Shown here piece after piece: positions 9,310 through 18,367 of a stretch of 64,000 nt of DNA. The stretch covers positions 62,001-126,000 of the forward strand of contig NZ_QUOQ01000007.1 in the NCBI RefSeq assembly GCF_003704105.1, given 5' to 3'. The notes below the pieces were generated by a model. The model did no database searches. It was given only the letters and a program-made list of their open reading frames with translations, and was not told the origin of the DNA. The stretch is from Brevundimonas lutea (lineage in GTDB: Bacteria; Pseudomonadota; Alphaproteobacteria; Caulobacterales; Caulobacteraceae). The stretch's first letter is position 1. Each line of letters starts with the position of its first letter. A program made the position numbers and the translations under genes.

Positions 9310-11907
9310 ATGGACGATGGCGAAGGCTGTCGGGACGCGCCGGTGAGGCTGTATCCGGTCGTGCTGTGCGGCGGCGGCGGGGCGCGGCTGTGGCCTTTGT
9401 CGCGGCCGGATCGGCCCAAGCCGTTCGTGGCCTTTGGCGGTCCGCGCAGCCTGTTGCACCAGGCGGTCGAGCGCGTGGCGCCTTTGGGGCCGGCCCGCGT
9501 CGTCGCCGGCATCGATCATGAGGTTCTGGTCGTCGAGACCCTGGCGGAGGCCGGCGCTGGGGCGCGGCTGATCCTGGAGCCGGCGCCCCGCGATACGGCC
9601 GCGGCCATCGCGGCGGCGGCGCTGGAGGTGCTGGCCGAGGACGCCGACGGCGTGATGATCGTCGCGCCGGCGGACCACTACATCCCGGCCGGTGATCGGT
9701 TCAGGGAGGCTGCTTTCGCGGCGGCCACCCGCTCGGCCGAAGGGGGCGCGATCTGCCTGATGGGCTTGAGACCGCGCGAGGCGTCGTCGGCCTTCGGATA
9801 CATCTTGCCGGGCCAAGGCTCTGCGGGCGAGGTCGCCCGGTTCGTGGAGAAGCCGGAGCCAGCCGAAGCGGCGAGGCTGATCGAGGACGGGGCCCTGTGG
9901 AACATCGGCGTCTTCGTCGGTCCGGCGGGGGTGTTTGTGGAGGCGCTGGCGCGCCATGCGCCCGAGGTGCTGGCGGCGGCGCGGGCGGCCGTCGAGAGGG
10001 GCGAGCGGCGAGCCGACGCGCTAAAGCTGGACGCCGCGTTCGCGACGGCGCCGGCCCTGCCCTTCGACCGGGCGGTGATGGAGCGGACCGATCGCGCGCG
10101 GGTCATGCCGGTCGACTTCTCGTGGCGCGACCTTGGGGCTTGGGACGCGGTGGCCGAGTTGGAGGCGACCGACACGCGGCATCGGCTGGTGGACAGTCCC
10201 GGCGCCTATGTGCGGGCGCCGGAGGGCGTCGATGTCGCTGTCATCGGCGCGCCAGACGTTGCCGTGGTGGTCGAGGGCAACCGGGTGCTGGCCTGCCGCC
10301 TGGATCAGGCGCAGCGGGTCAGGGATGTGGCGGAGGCGTTGGGACCGGCGAGCGTCGCGTCCGCAACGGCGGGTCGCCATGGCGGCGGTTCGGATGCGTT
10401 CGCGCAAACGATGAGGCCGCGCACGGATCTGACGCCGCACACGCGGCTGCACGAGACCGAGCCCTTCATCCGGCCCGAGGGCTTTCGAGACTATGACGCA
10501 CGCTGGCGTCTGGGCGAAGAGATCAATCTGACCGGGATGCAGGCGGTCGGCCTGGGGCTGGCGACGCTGCTGAAGGCGCGAGGGCGCGAACGGCGGATCA
10601 TCGTGGGACATGACTTCCGCAGCTATTCCTTCGCCGTGAAACAGGCCCTGACCCTTGGGCTGATCTCAGGCGGGATGGAGGTGGTAGACATCGGGCTGTG
10701 TCTGACCCCCACGGCCTATTTCGCGCGCGAGGCTCTGGATTGCGGCAATGTCGCCATGGTGACCGCCAGCCACAACGAAAACGGCTGGACGGGCATCAAG
10801 ATGGGCGACCAGACGCCCTTCACCTTCGGTCCCGATGACATGGCCGAGCTGGCCGCCTTGGTCATGGCGGCACGCGGGCGGCCGGAATGGGGCGGCTCGG
10901 CGCGGACGATCACCGGGATGCCGGAACAGCATGTCGAGGCGGTGGTCGGCGCGCGGCGACTGACCCGGCCGCTGAAGGTGGTGGTCGGGTGCGGCAACGG
11001 CACGGCTGGCGCTTTCGTCCCGGAGGCCCTGGCGCGGCTGGGGGCGGAGGTCATACCGCTGCACGCCGACCTGGATCCGACGTTCCCGAACCACAATCCG
11101 AACCCGGAGGACGGAGACATGCTCGCGGCCCTGGGCGAGGCGGTGCAGGCCTCGGGGGCTGACCTGGGCCTGGCCTTCGACGGCGACGGTGACCGCTGCG
11201 GCGTGGTCGATGAGACCGGCGCGCCGGTGCTGTCCGACCGTATCGGCCTGTTGCTGGCGCGCGAGATGGCCGCGAGGTCTCCGGGCGCGACCTTCGTCGT
11301 CGATGTGAAATGCACCGGACTGTTCCGGACCGATCCGGTGCTGACGGCACATGGCGCACGCGTTCTGACTGGACGGACAGGCCACAGCCACATCAAGCGG
11401 ACCCTCGCCGAGACCAGCGCCCTTGCCGGATTCGAGAAGTCGGGCCACATCTATTTTGGCGGGCCGGACGGCGGCGGCTATGACGACGCCCTCAGGGCGG
11501 CCGTGGCGGTTCTGGAGCTGATGGGTGCGCGGCCGGCCGCGCCGCTGTCGGTCATGGCCGCCGAACTTGGGCGCGCCTGGACCAGCCTGACCCTGTCGCC
11601 GCGCTGTCCGGACGGGTCGAAGCACGCCGTGGTGGCGCGGGCGCGCCGCGCCTATGCGAACCTGGCGGCGTCTGGCGGCTCGATTCTGGGGCGGACCATC
11701 CGCCGTCTGGAAACCATCGACGGCGTCAGGGTCGAGCTGGACGACGGCTCGTGGCTGCTGGTCCGCGCCTCGTCCAACAAGCCCGAGCTGGCGGTGGTGG
11801 TGGAAAGCCTGCGCTCGGAGGCCGATATGCGCGACCTGTTCCGGCTGGAGGCCCGCCCGCGTTTGGCCGCCGAGCCGGAAGTCGGGGACTATAACCAGGA
11901 GATTTGA
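9310..11907 (+). CDS. Fused mannose-1-phosphate guanylyltransferase / phosphomannomutase
   Basis: This 865-residue protein joins two enzymes of GDP-mannose synthesis. Residues about 10-345 are a sugar nucleotidyltransferase: VVLCGGGGARLWPLSRPDRP, EPAPRDTAAAIA, VAPADHY, FVEKPEP, DFSWRDLGAWDAV. Residues about 375-865 are an alpha-D-phosphohexomutase: VTASHNENGWTGIKMG with the phosphoserine, the metal loop FDGDGDRCGVVD, and the sugar loop FEKSGHIYFGG. The usual guanylyltransferase (ManC) C-terminal cupin isomerase domain is absent. The open frame extends to a TTG at 9280. The ATG at 9310 sits directly after GGGGAG, and a GTG at 9343 is also possible. Probable role: GDP-mannose for surface polysaccharide. 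Confidence 0.9.
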   Translation: MDDGEGCRDAPVRLYPVVLCGGGGARLWPLSRPDRPKPFVAFGGPRSLLHQAVERVAPLGPARVVAGIDHEVLVVETLAEAGAGARLILEPAPRDTAAAIAAAALEVLAEDADGVMIVAPADHYIPAGDRFREAAFAAATRSAEGGAICLMGLRPREASSAFGYILPGQGSAGEVARFVEKPEPAEAARLIEDGALWNIGVFVGPAGVFVEALARHAPEVLAAARAAVERGERRADALKLDAAFATAPALPFDRAVMERTDRARVMPVDFSWRDLGAWDAVAELEATDTRHRLVDSPGAYVRAPEGVDVAVIGAPDVAVVVEGNRVLACRLDQAQRVRDVAEALGPASVASATAGRHGGGSDAFAQTMRPRTDLTPHTRLHETEPFIRPEGFRDYDARWRLGEEINLTGMQAVGLGLATLLKARGRERRIIVGHDFRSYSFAVKQALTLGLISGGMEVVDIGLCLTPTAYFAREALDCGNVAMVTASHNENGWTGIKMGDQTPFTFGPDDMAELAALVMAARGRPEWGGSARTITGMPEQHVEAVVGARRLTRPLKVVVGCGNGTAGAFVPEALARLGAEVIPLHADLDPTFPNHNPNPEDGDMLAALGEAVQASGADLGLAFDGDGDRCGVVDETGAPVLSDRIGLLLAREMAARSPGATFVVDVKCTGLFRTDPVLTAHGARVLTGRTGHSHIKRTLAETSALAGFEKSGHIYFGGPDGGGYDDALRAAVAVLELMGARPAAPLSVMAAELGRAWTSLTLSPRCPDGSKHAVVARARRAYANLAASGGSILGRTIRRLETIDGVRVELDDGSWLLVRASSNKPELAVVVESLRSEADMRDLFRLEARPRLAAEPEVGDYNQEI

Positions 11908-11978
11908 CAGCGCGCGGACCGGAACCGAAGAGACCCTGATTGCTTAGGTTTGAGAGCTGTTCAGCCAGGGGGCCGGCC

Positions 11979-12038
11979 ATGCACAACCTGATACGCGATC
12001 CGCGCCGCGCAGCTCCGATCGTCCGAACTGTTTCATGA
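11979..12038 (+). CDS. Possible 19-residue leader peptide upstream of ctaG-like gene
   Basis: A short ORF starts at ATG 11979 with AGGGGG at 11967-11972, a better ribosome site than anything before the next gene. It encodes MHNLIRDPRRAAPIVRTVS. Its stop codon TGA overlaps the ATG of the ctaG-like gene (ATGA), the same coupling seen between other genes in this window. It could be a translational coupler. It may also be chance. Confidence 0.35.
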   Translation: MHNLIRDPRRAAPIVRTVS

Positions 12039-12760
12039 CGCCCGACATCTGGATTCCCTATTGTGGCGTCGCGCCCCTGGCGGGCGAGTGGCGCTGGAAC
12101 CTCGATCCGGTGCTGATCGGCGCGCTGGGGATCGTGGCGCTTGCGGTCGGCTGGCGATTGCGCGGCCGCGAGCGGCTTCTTGGCCTGGGGGCGGTGCTGG
12201 CCCTGGCGGTCAGTTTCGTGTCGCCCCTGTGCGCCCTGTCGTCGGCTCTGTTCGCCGCGCGGACGGTGCATCACGTGATCCTGGTCGCCCTGGCCGCGCC
12301 CTTGATCGCCTGGAGCCTGCCCCGTACCCGCGCCGGTCCGCTGTCCGTCGCCACGGGGGTTCAGGCGGTGGTGCTGTGGGCCTGGCACGCGCCCGATCTC
12401 TACGCCGCCGCCCTGTCGCACGACGGCATCTACTGGCTGATGCAGGCCAGCCTTCTGGCCAGTTCGGTCTGGTTCTGGGCGGGCGTGCGCACGGCGTCGG
12501 GGCCGTCGGCGGTCGGGCATCTGCTGGTGGCCATGGTGGCCATGGGCCTGCTGGGCGCCCTGATCACCTTCGCCGGGCAGCCGCTGTATGCGCCGCATCT
12601 GTTGACCACGGGTTCGTGGGGGCTCAGCCCGCTGGAGGACCAGCAGGCGGCCGGGCTGATCATGTGGGCGCCGGCGGCGGCGGTCTATCTGATCGCGGCG
12701 CTGGTCATCCTGGGTCGCTGGATCGGTCCTGACCGTTCCGCCGAGGTTCGCCCCGCGTGA
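12035..12760 (+). CDS. ctaG: CtaG-like cytochrome c oxidase assembly membrane protein
   Basis: This 241-residue integral membrane protein of the caa3-type CtaG family (unrelated to the Cox11-type CtaG) has about six or seven hydrophobic helices. Conserved-looking polar and aromatic residues include YCGVAPLAGEWRWN near the start, ARTVHHVILVALAAPLIAW, WAWHAPDLYAAAL and a C-terminal DQQAAGLIMWAPAA. Family members help assemble the CuA/CuB-containing oxidase, probably through copper delivery. It opens the oxidase gene cluster and overlaps the b561-like gene by a GTGA. Confidence 0.85.
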   Translation: MTPDIWIPYCGVAPLAGEWRWNLDPVLIGALGIVALAVGWRLRGRERLLGLGAVLALAVSFVSPLCALSSALFAARTVHHVILVALAAPLIAWSLPRTRAGPLSVATGVQAVVLWAWHAPDLYAAALSHDGIYWLMQASLLASSVWFWAGVRTASGPSAVGHLLVAMVAMGLLGALITFAGQPLYAPHLLTTGSWGLSPLEDQQAAGLIMWAPAAAVYLIAALVILGRWIGPDRSAEVRPA

Positions 12761-13461
12761 TCGACCGGCTGATCGGCAACATCCTGCAGTGGGCGGCGGG
12801 CCACCACGACGAGGGCCGCTACTCGCCCGTGGCCATCGTGTTCCACTGGACCATGGCGGCGCTGGTCACCGTCCAGCTGTTCTGGGGCTGGTGGATGGGG
12901 CGACTTCCCGCTGGCGGAGCAAAGGTGGCGGCGCACGACCTGCATTACCTGATCGGGGTGCTGATGCTGGTGCTGGTCATCGGACGCCTGTCCTGGCGCA
13001 TGCTGGCGCCCGGTCCGATCAATGACGCCGACAAGCCAGGCTGGGAAAGCACCGCCGCCCACATCACACACTACGTTTTCTATATCTGCCTGTTCGGCCT
13101 GCCCCTGACCGGCTGGGCGATGATCTCGGCCACGGCGCGCGAGCAGGAGTTGAGCCTTGTCGGCTATATTCCGTGGCCGCTGATGCCGATGCAGGATCTG
13201 ACCGCCGTCCAGCGCTGGCGGGTCGAGGCGATCAGCGAATGGATGCACTGGGGCATGGTCATCGCCCTGCTGCTGATGATCCCCCTGCACGTCGGGGCGG
13301 CGATCAAGCACCACCTCATCGATCGGGACGACGTTCTCCACGGGATGCTCCCGGTCGTGCCGCAGCTGTCGCGGCGGCGGACGCGCTGGCAGCGTCGCTG
13401 GCGGGCGCTGGAAGGGTGGGTGAAGTCTCTAGCCAGGCGGCTATGGCCCGGGTTTCGCTAG
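12757..13461 (+). CDS. Cytochrome b561-like (cytochrome b/b6-domain) membrane protein
   Basis: The 234-residue protein has four transmembrane helices with histidines placed as in the bacterial di-heme cytochrome b561 family: IVFHWTMAAL, HDLHYLIGVL, HITHYVFYICLF and MHWGMVIALLLMIPLHV...HH. Such proteins pass electrons between quinol and periplasmic acceptors. The start is GTG overlapping the ctaG stop (GTGA). The last 146 bases overlap the 3' end of a convergent cytochrome c gene. The arginine-rich tail (RRRTRWQRRWRALEG) lies in that overlap. Confidence 0.87.
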   Translation: MIDRLIGNILQWAAGHHDEGRYSPVAIVFHWTMAALVTVQLFWGWWMGRLPAGGAKVAAHDLHYLIGVLMLVLVIGRLSWRMLAPGPINDADKPGWESTAAHITHYVFYICLFGLPLTGWAMISATAREQELSLVGYIPWPLMPMQDLTAVQRWRVEAISEWMHWGMVIALLLMIPLHVGAAIKHHLIDRDDVLHGMLPVVPQLSRRRTRWQRRWRALEGWVKSLARRLWPGFR

Positions 13462-14065
13462 GCGTTAGCCCGGCCACCGCGTCGGTCATGACCCCGCGCG
13501 GATCGTTGCGGCGTTCGCGCGCCTGCCAGCGCTCGATCTGGTCGATCGTATAGGCGGCGGGCTGTCCCGAGAGGGCCGGATTGCCGGGCCCGACGCCTTG
13601 GCCGGTCGGCCCGTGGCAGGTCACGCAGGCCTCGACTTCGCGCTCGGGCGCGCCCTGGAAATAAATGGCCGGCACCGGGCGCGCCGGCCCCTCGACGGTC
13701 GGCGGGCTCATGGCGGCGTAGTAGGCCGAAACCGCCCGCCGATCCTCGTGGCTCAGCCAGCCGGCGATCGGACCCATGACGTCGTGATGGCGGACATTGG
13801 CGGCGTAGTCCTCCATCTGCTTTTGCAGATAGCCGGCGTCCAGCCCCGCCAGACGCGGCACGCTGACCCCGTCGCCCTGCCCCTCCAGCCCGTGGCAGGC
13901 GAAACAGGCGTTGGCAGCACCGCCCTCGCCGCCGCTCATGGCGATCGTCTCGCCGTCGGCTCTGAAGCGCGCGCCGGTCTCGTTGGCGATGGGGTGGCAG
14001 GACGCCATCGCGAGGGCCGCCAGCGCGAAGCTTGTCAGGGCCGAAAAGGTCAGGATCGGGCGCAC
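13316..14065 (-). CDS. Diheme cytochrome c4-like lipoprotein
   Basis: This 249-residue protein has two c-type heme sites, CFACH and CVTCH, each in its own cytochrome domain with GPTGQGVG- and GLEGQGDG-type loops, as in cytochrome c4. I place the start at a GTG at 14065. It gives a clean lipoprotein signal peptide, RPILTFSALTSFALAALAMA, with Cys in the ALAMASC lipobox. The open frame runs further upstream but without a credible signal. The C-terminal tail is Ala/Ser-rich. The gene is divergent from the monoheme cytochrome gene (133 bp apart) and its 3' end overlaps the cytochrome b561-like gene by 146 bp. It probably carries electrons to the oxidase. Confidence 0.8.
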   Translation of the reverse strand: MRPILTFSALTSFALAALAMASCHPIANETGARFRADGETIAMSGGEGGAANACFACHGLEGQGDGVSVPRLAGLDAGYLQKQMEDYAANVRHHDVMGPIAGWLSHEDRRAVSAYYAAMSPPTVEGPARPVPAIYFQGAPEREVEACVTCHGPTGQGVGPGNPALSGQPAAYTIDQIERWQARERRNDPRGVMTDAVAGLTPSETRAIAAWLETSPTLPAPASDAASASAAATAAARPGASRGERRPDR

Positions 14066-14198
14066 CGGAGACGAATGCCGCGCCAGCTTGACGGTTCCGG
14101 GGAACCGGCCTCCGGTGCAGGGGTTAGCCAGAAGAACCAGCCATCGGGGGGCCGATGCCGCGTGCGGCGCGCAGACACCATCGCCAGGACGATCGGAT

Positions 14199-14567
14199 AT
14201 GAGGGGCGCGCTCGTCGCCCTGCCGCTGCTCGCGTGTGTCGCCGCCTGCGCCGACAAGAGCGATCCCCCGCGCCAGATCGCGGGGGCCGACGCGGCCCGC
14301 GGTCTGGAAGTCATGGAACAGGTGGGCTGCGCCGCCTGCCACGTCATCCCCGGCGTCGACTGGCCGCGGGGCCTGGCCGGTCCGTCGCTGGAAGGTTTCG
14401 GCGACGCGCCGATGATCGCCGGACGGTTTCCCAACCAGCCCGACGTTTTGACCCAATGGCTGATCGACGCGCCGTCGATGTCGCCCGAGACCGGAATGAC
14501 CGCCATGCCCATCACAGACGCCGAAGCCCGCGATATCGCGGCCTATCTGTACCAGCTCCGTGACTGA
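14199..14567 (+). CDS. Monoheme cytochrome c lipoprotein
   Basis: The 122-residue protein starts at ATG 14199 with the signal peptide MRGALVALPLLACVAACADK, in which a lipobox (CVAAC) predicts membrane anchoring. One heme c site, CAACH, follows. The GPSLEGFGDAPMIAGRFPNQP segment and the distal methionine region TGMTAMPITDAEARDIAAYL are like class I cytochromes fused to or associated with oxidases. It lies directly before coxB, overlapping it by 8 bases. This suggests that it belongs to the oxidase complex as an electron-donor module. Confidence 0.87.
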   Translation: MRGALVALPLLACVAACADKSDPPRQIAGADAARGLEVMEQVGCAACHVIPGVDWPRGLAGPSLEGFGDAPMIAGRFPNQPDVLTQWLIDAPSMSPETGMTAMPITDAEARDIAAYLYQLRD

Positions 14568-15513
14568 GGCCGTTCCCGGAACCTCCGGCTGGCCGCCGCC
14601 GGTGCTGGATCCGGCCGGGCCCTTCGCCGGACCGCTGAACACTCTGGCCTGGGTGCTGTTCGGCATGGGCTTCCTGGTGCTGGTCGTGGTGCTGATCGCG
14701 CTGGGGGTCGCCCTGTTCGGTCCGCGGAAATGGCGTCAGCGGCTGGGCGGGGAAACCCTGGTCTGGGCCGGCGGCTTGGCCTTTCCGATCGTGGTGCTGT
14801 CGGCGCTGCTGATCTATGGCCTGGGCCTAACCACCCACCTGACCCCCGATCCCGAGCCTGGCGAGATGCGGGTCCGGGTCACCGGTGAGATGTGGTGGTG
14901 GCGCGTCGCCTATCTGGACGACCAGGGCCGAGAAGCCTGGCAGGACGCCAATGAGGTGCACATCCCAGTGGGCAGCACCGTGGTGCTGGAGCTGGATTCC
15001 GCCGACGTGATCCACAGCGTCTGGGTGCCGCGCCTGTCGGGCAAGGTCGACATGATCCCCGGCCGCCGCAACTACATGCGCATCCAGGCCGACGAGCCCG
15101 GCGTCTATGGCGGTCAGTGCGCGGAGTATTGCGGCGGACCCCACGCCCTGATGGGCTTCGTCGTTGTGGCGCACGAGCCCGAGGCCTACGCCGCCTGGGC
15201 CGCCCGGCAGGCCACGCCGGTGCAGACCGCGGCCCTGCCGTCGCCGGGCGCCGAGGTGTTCGACCGCGCCGGTTGCGGCGCCTGCCACGCCGTGCGCGGG
15301 ACCGAGTTCAACGGCCTGGCCGGACCCGACCTCAGCCGCGTCGGCGCGCGGCGCACGATCGGCGCCGGCATCCTGCCCAACAACGAGGGGACGCTGGGCG
15401 GCTGGATCTCCGACAGCCAGTCGATCAAGCCCGGCAACCGCATGCCCGCCTATCCGGTCCTGACCGGCCAGGAACTGCGTGACGTCTCGGCCTGGCTGAA
15501 GGGCCTGCAGTGA
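14560..15513 (+). CDS. coxB: Cytochrome c oxidase subunit II with fused cytochrome c (caa3 type)
   Basis: The 317-residue protein has two N-terminal membrane helices and a CuA cupredoxin domain. Ligands are HSVWVP and the CAEYCGGPHALM loop (two Cys, His, Met). A C-terminal cytochrome c domain has CGACH and a methionine in NRMPAYPVL. This is the caa3 arrangement, in which the cytochrome passes electrons straight to CuA. The WWWRVAY aromatic cluster typical of subunit II is present. The start is GTG inside the end of the preceding cytochrome gene; the stop overlaps the subunit I gene (GTGA). Confidence 0.93.
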   Translation: MTEAVPGTSGWPPPVLDPAGPFAGPLNTLAWVLFGMGFLVLVVVLIALGVALFGPRKWRQRLGGETLVWAGGLAFPIVVLSALLIYGLGLTTHLTPDPEPGEMRVRVTGEMWWWRVAYLDDQGREAWQDANEVHIPVGSTVVLELDSADVIHSVWVPRLSGKVDMIPGRRNYMRIQADEPGVYGGQCAEYCGGPHALMGFVVVAHEPEAYAAWAARQATPVQTAALPSPGAEVFDRAGCGACHAVRGTEFNGLAGPDLSRVGARRTIGAGILPNNEGTLGGWISDSQSIKPGNRMPAYPVLTGQELRDVSAWLKGLQ

Positions 15514-18047
15514 AAAGCGAGACCGGATTCGATCCCGCCCTGTACGACCGCTTCCCGACCAAGGGCGAGCGGCCCGAGGGCGAGCTGGAGGAGTTGGAGC
15601 GGATCTGGTGCCGGCCCAAGGGCTGGGGGTGGGTCACCGCCATCAACAACAACTTCATCGGCGTCTATTTCGTCGGCGCGGCCATGCTGTTCTTCTGCCT
15701 GGCGGGCATCCTGGCGCTGTTGATCCGCACCCAGCTGGCGGTGCCGATGAACGGCTTCCTGCCGCAGGAGACCTACAACCAGATCTTCACCGTGCACGGC
15801 ACGATGATGATGTTCCTCTTCGCCGTGCCGGCGGTCGAGGCCCTGGGCGTGGTGCTGTTGCCCCAGATGCTGGGCGCCCGCGATCTGCCGTTCCCGAGGC
15901 TGGGGGCCTACGCCTTCTGGGCCTATCTGGTCGGCGGCCTGGCCTTCTTCAGTTCGCTGTTCTTCGGCCTGGCGCCGAACGGCGGCTGGTTCATGTATCC
16001 GCCGCTGACCTCGATGACCTATTCGCCGGGGATCAACGCCGACTTCTGGCTGCTGGGCATCGGCTTCATCGAGATTTCGGCCATCGCCGGGGCCATCGAG
16101 ATCATCGTCGGCGTGCTGAGGAACCGCGCGCCGGGCATGACCCTGGACAAGCTGCCGGTGTTCGCCTGGGCCATGCTGATCTTCGCGGTGATGATCATCA
16201 TCGCCTTTCCCTCGGTGATCCTGGCCACCACCCTGATGGAGCTGGAGCGGGTGTTCGGCTGGCCCTTCTTCGACGCGCTGAAGGGCGGCGACCCGCTGTT
16301 GTGGCAGCACCTGTTCTGGTTCTTCGGCCACCCGGAGGTCTACATCATCTTCCTGCCGGCGGCGGGGGCGACCTCGACCATCATCGCGGTGGTGGCGGGG
16401 GCCAAGCTGGTCGGCCACCGCATGGTGGTGCTGGCCATGCTGGCCACGGGCTTCATCAGTTTCGGCGTGTGGTCCCACCACATGTTCACCACCGGCATGC
16501 CGACCATATCGACCAGCTTCTTCTCGGCCGCCTCCATGGCCGTGTCGATCCCGGCGGGGGTGCAGGTGTTCGCCTGGATCGCCACCCTGGCGGCCGGCCG
16601 GCTGAAGGTGTCGACGCCGGCGCTGTTCGCGGTCGGCGGCCTGACCATCTTCGTCATGGGCGGGCTGACCGGGGTGATGGTGGCCATGGTGCCGTTCGAC
16701 TGGCAGGCTCACGACAGCTACTTCATCGTCGCCCACCTGCACTATGTGCTGATCGGGGGCATGGTCTTCCCCTTCTTCGCGGCCCTCTACTACTGGATGC
16801 CGATGTCCTCGGCCCGGCCGCTGTCCGAGCGGTGGGGCCGGTGGGTGTTCTGGCTGATGTTCTGGGGGATGCACATCACCTTCCTGCCCATGCATCTGGT
16901 CGGGCTGATGGGGATGCCCCGGCGGGTCTACACCTATCTGCCGGACCGGGGCTGGGACGTGATCAATCTGGTCACCACGGTCGGCGCCTTCCTGTTCGGC
17001 TTGGCAGTGCTGCTGTGGATCATCGACATGGCCCGCAACTTCCGCCCGTTCGGCGACCGCGAGGCCGGCAATGTGTTCGGCGGGCCGGGCCTGGAGTGGA
17101 TTCCGACCGGCCTTTACTCGGTGCGCTCCATTCCGGTGGTGAAGAGCCTGTATCCGCTATGGGACGATCCCCAGCTGTCCAAGGACGTGGTCGCCGGTCG
17201 CTACTTCCTGCCCAATTCGGCCACGGGCGAGCGCGAAACCCTGGTGGTGTCGGCCCTGAACGCCGAGCCGCAGTATCTGCAGCGTATGCCGGTGCCGGGC
17301 GTCTGGCACGTGCTGGCCGCCGTGCTGACGGCGGCGGCCTTCCTGCTGCTGACCGTCCAGGCCTATTGGCCGGCGCTGGTTGGAGCCGTCGGCGCGGTGC
17401 TGTGCATGATGCGCTGGTGCTGGGACCTCGACCGGCCGCGCGTGGCCGACATGGTGGATATCGGCGCCGGCATCATGGCCCCCACCTATGTGTCCGGTCC
17501 GCGCAGCCACGGCTGGTGGGCCATGGTCATCACCCTGGTGGTGGCCGGAATGATCCTGCTGCTCAACGCCTTCAGCTATGTCTTCCTGTGGAGCCGCGAT
17601 CCCGGCGCCTGGGGATCGCCGCCGCCGATGATGGCGACGGCGCTTCTGGTCGCCGGCTATGTCGGAGCGGCGGGACTGGGCTGGCTGTCGTGCAAGGCCC
17701 TGGCGCTGGACCGGGCCCGCAGTCCTGTGATCGCCACCGGCCTGATGGTGCTGGCCACGGGCCTGTTGTGCGTCGTCACCTACAGCGACATTCAGGCCTG
17801 GCTAGGCGCGGGGCTCCGACCTTCGACGAACGCTCAGGGCGCCACCGTCGCCTCGCTTCTGGTCTGGCAGGGGTCGCTGACCGGCATCACGGGGCTGATG
17901 GGCGTCTACGCCCTGCTGCGGCTGGTGTTCGGCCATGTCGAGGCGCGGCGGCCGTCGACCTTCCAGCTGATCGCCCTGTTCCTGGGCTACACGGCGGGCC
18001 AGGGGGTGTTCGGCGTTCTGCTGACCCACCTGTTCCCCGGGAGCTGA
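15510..18047 (+). CDS. ctaD: Cytochrome c oxidase subunit I fused to a subunit III-like domain
   Basis: This 845-residue heme-copper oxidase core has all redox ligands: TVHGTMMM (low-spin heme His), WFFGHPEVYI (CuB His, proton-channel Glu and cross-linked Tyr), WSHHMFTTG (two CuB His) and AHLHYVL (heme a3 and heme a His). The Glu in HPEVY marks the A1 type. After about residue 600 a second membrane part begins, with PRSHGWWAMV and FSYVFLWSRDP phrases of subunit III, so the two subunits are one chain. The start is GTG overlapping coxB. It reduces oxygen to water while pumping protons. Confidence 0.93.
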   Translation: MKSETGFDPALYDRFPTKGERPEGELEELERIWCRPKGWGWVTAINNNFIGVYFVGAAMLFFCLAGILALLIRTQLAVPMNGFLPQETYNQIFTVHGTMMMFLFAVPAVEALGVVLLPQMLGARDLPFPRLGAYAFWAYLVGGLAFFSSLFFGLAPNGGWFMYPPLTSMTYSPGINADFWLLGIGFIEISAIAGAIEIIVGVLRNRAPGMTLDKLPVFAWAMLIFAVMIIIAFPSVILATTLMELERVFGWPFFDALKGGDPLLWQHLFWFFGHPEVYIIFLPAAGATSTIIAVVAGAKLVGHRMVVLAMLATGFISFGVWSHHMFTTGMPTISTSFFSAASMAVSIPAGVQVFAWIATLAAGRLKVSTPALFAVGGLTIFVMGGLTGVMVAMVPFDWQAHDSYFIVAHLHYVLIGGMVFPFFAALYYWMPMSSARPLSERWGRWVFWLMFWGMHITFLPMHLVGLMGMPRRVYTYLPDRGWDVINLVTTVGAFLFGLAVLLWIIDMARNFRPFGDREAGNVFGGPGLEWIPTGLYSVRSIPVVKSLYPLWDDPQLSKDVVAGRYFLPNSATGERETLVVSALNAEPQYLQRMPVPGVWHVLAAVLTAAAFLLLTVQAYWPALVGAVGAVLCMMRWCWDLDRPRVADMVDIGAGIMAPTYVSGPRSHGWWAMVITLVVAGMILLLNAFSYVFLWSRDPGAWGSPPPMMATALLVAGYVGAAGLGWLSCKALALDRARSPVIATGLMVLATGLLCVVTYSDIQAWLGAGLRPSTNAQGATVASLLVWQGSLTGITGLMGVYALLRLVFGHVEARRPSTFQLIALFLGYTAGQGVFGVLLTHLFPGS

Positions 18048-18049
18048 CC

Positions 18050-18361
18050 GTGGCGCGCTGGGCCTGGATGCTGGGGGGGCTGATCGTCTGGGCGATCCAT
18101 TTCCTGGGCGTCTATATCATCGCCAGCCTGGGGGATGTGGTCGACCGTGCGGACGCCCTGGCATGGCGCATGGCCGGGCTGGCGTTCAGCGGCCTGTGTG
18201 TCGCGGTCGTGGCGATCCTGCTGTTCCTGAGCCTGCGTCGCCTGCGTCAGGGCGAGGACGAGCCCAACTGGCGCTTTCGCGAGCAGCTGGCGGCACTCGG
18301 GGCCTTCGTCAGCCTGGTGTCGATCGTCTGGCAGGCCCTGCCGACCGTGATCGGCTACTGA
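18050..18361 (+). CDS. Small three-helix membrane protein of the oxidase cluster
   Basis: The 103-residue protein starts at a GTG two bases after the oxidase stop codon. It has three hydrophobic helices: MLGGLIVWAIHFLGVYIIAS, LCVAVVAILLFLSL and the C-terminal FVSLVSIVWQALPTVIG. A short basic and acidic loop, RRLRQGEDEPNWRFREQ, separates the second and third. Position and size suggest an accessory subunit of the oxidase (like the small subunits found at the end of cox/ctaDE operons), but I do not recognise a named family. It ends 6 bases from the convergent gene on the minus strand. Confidence 0.8.
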   Translation: MARWAWMLGGLIVWAIHFLGVYIIASLGDVVDRADALAWRMAGLAFSGLCVAVVAILLFLSLRRLRQGEDEPNWRFREQLAALGAFVSLVSIVWQALPTVIGY

Positions 18362-18367
18362 GCCGTC

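Noticed and set aside
15608..18049. Long plus-strand ORF in the second frame of the oxidase gene
   Set aside because: It is a high-GC shadow frame of the oxidase; only its last 104 codons (from 18050) form a separate real gene.
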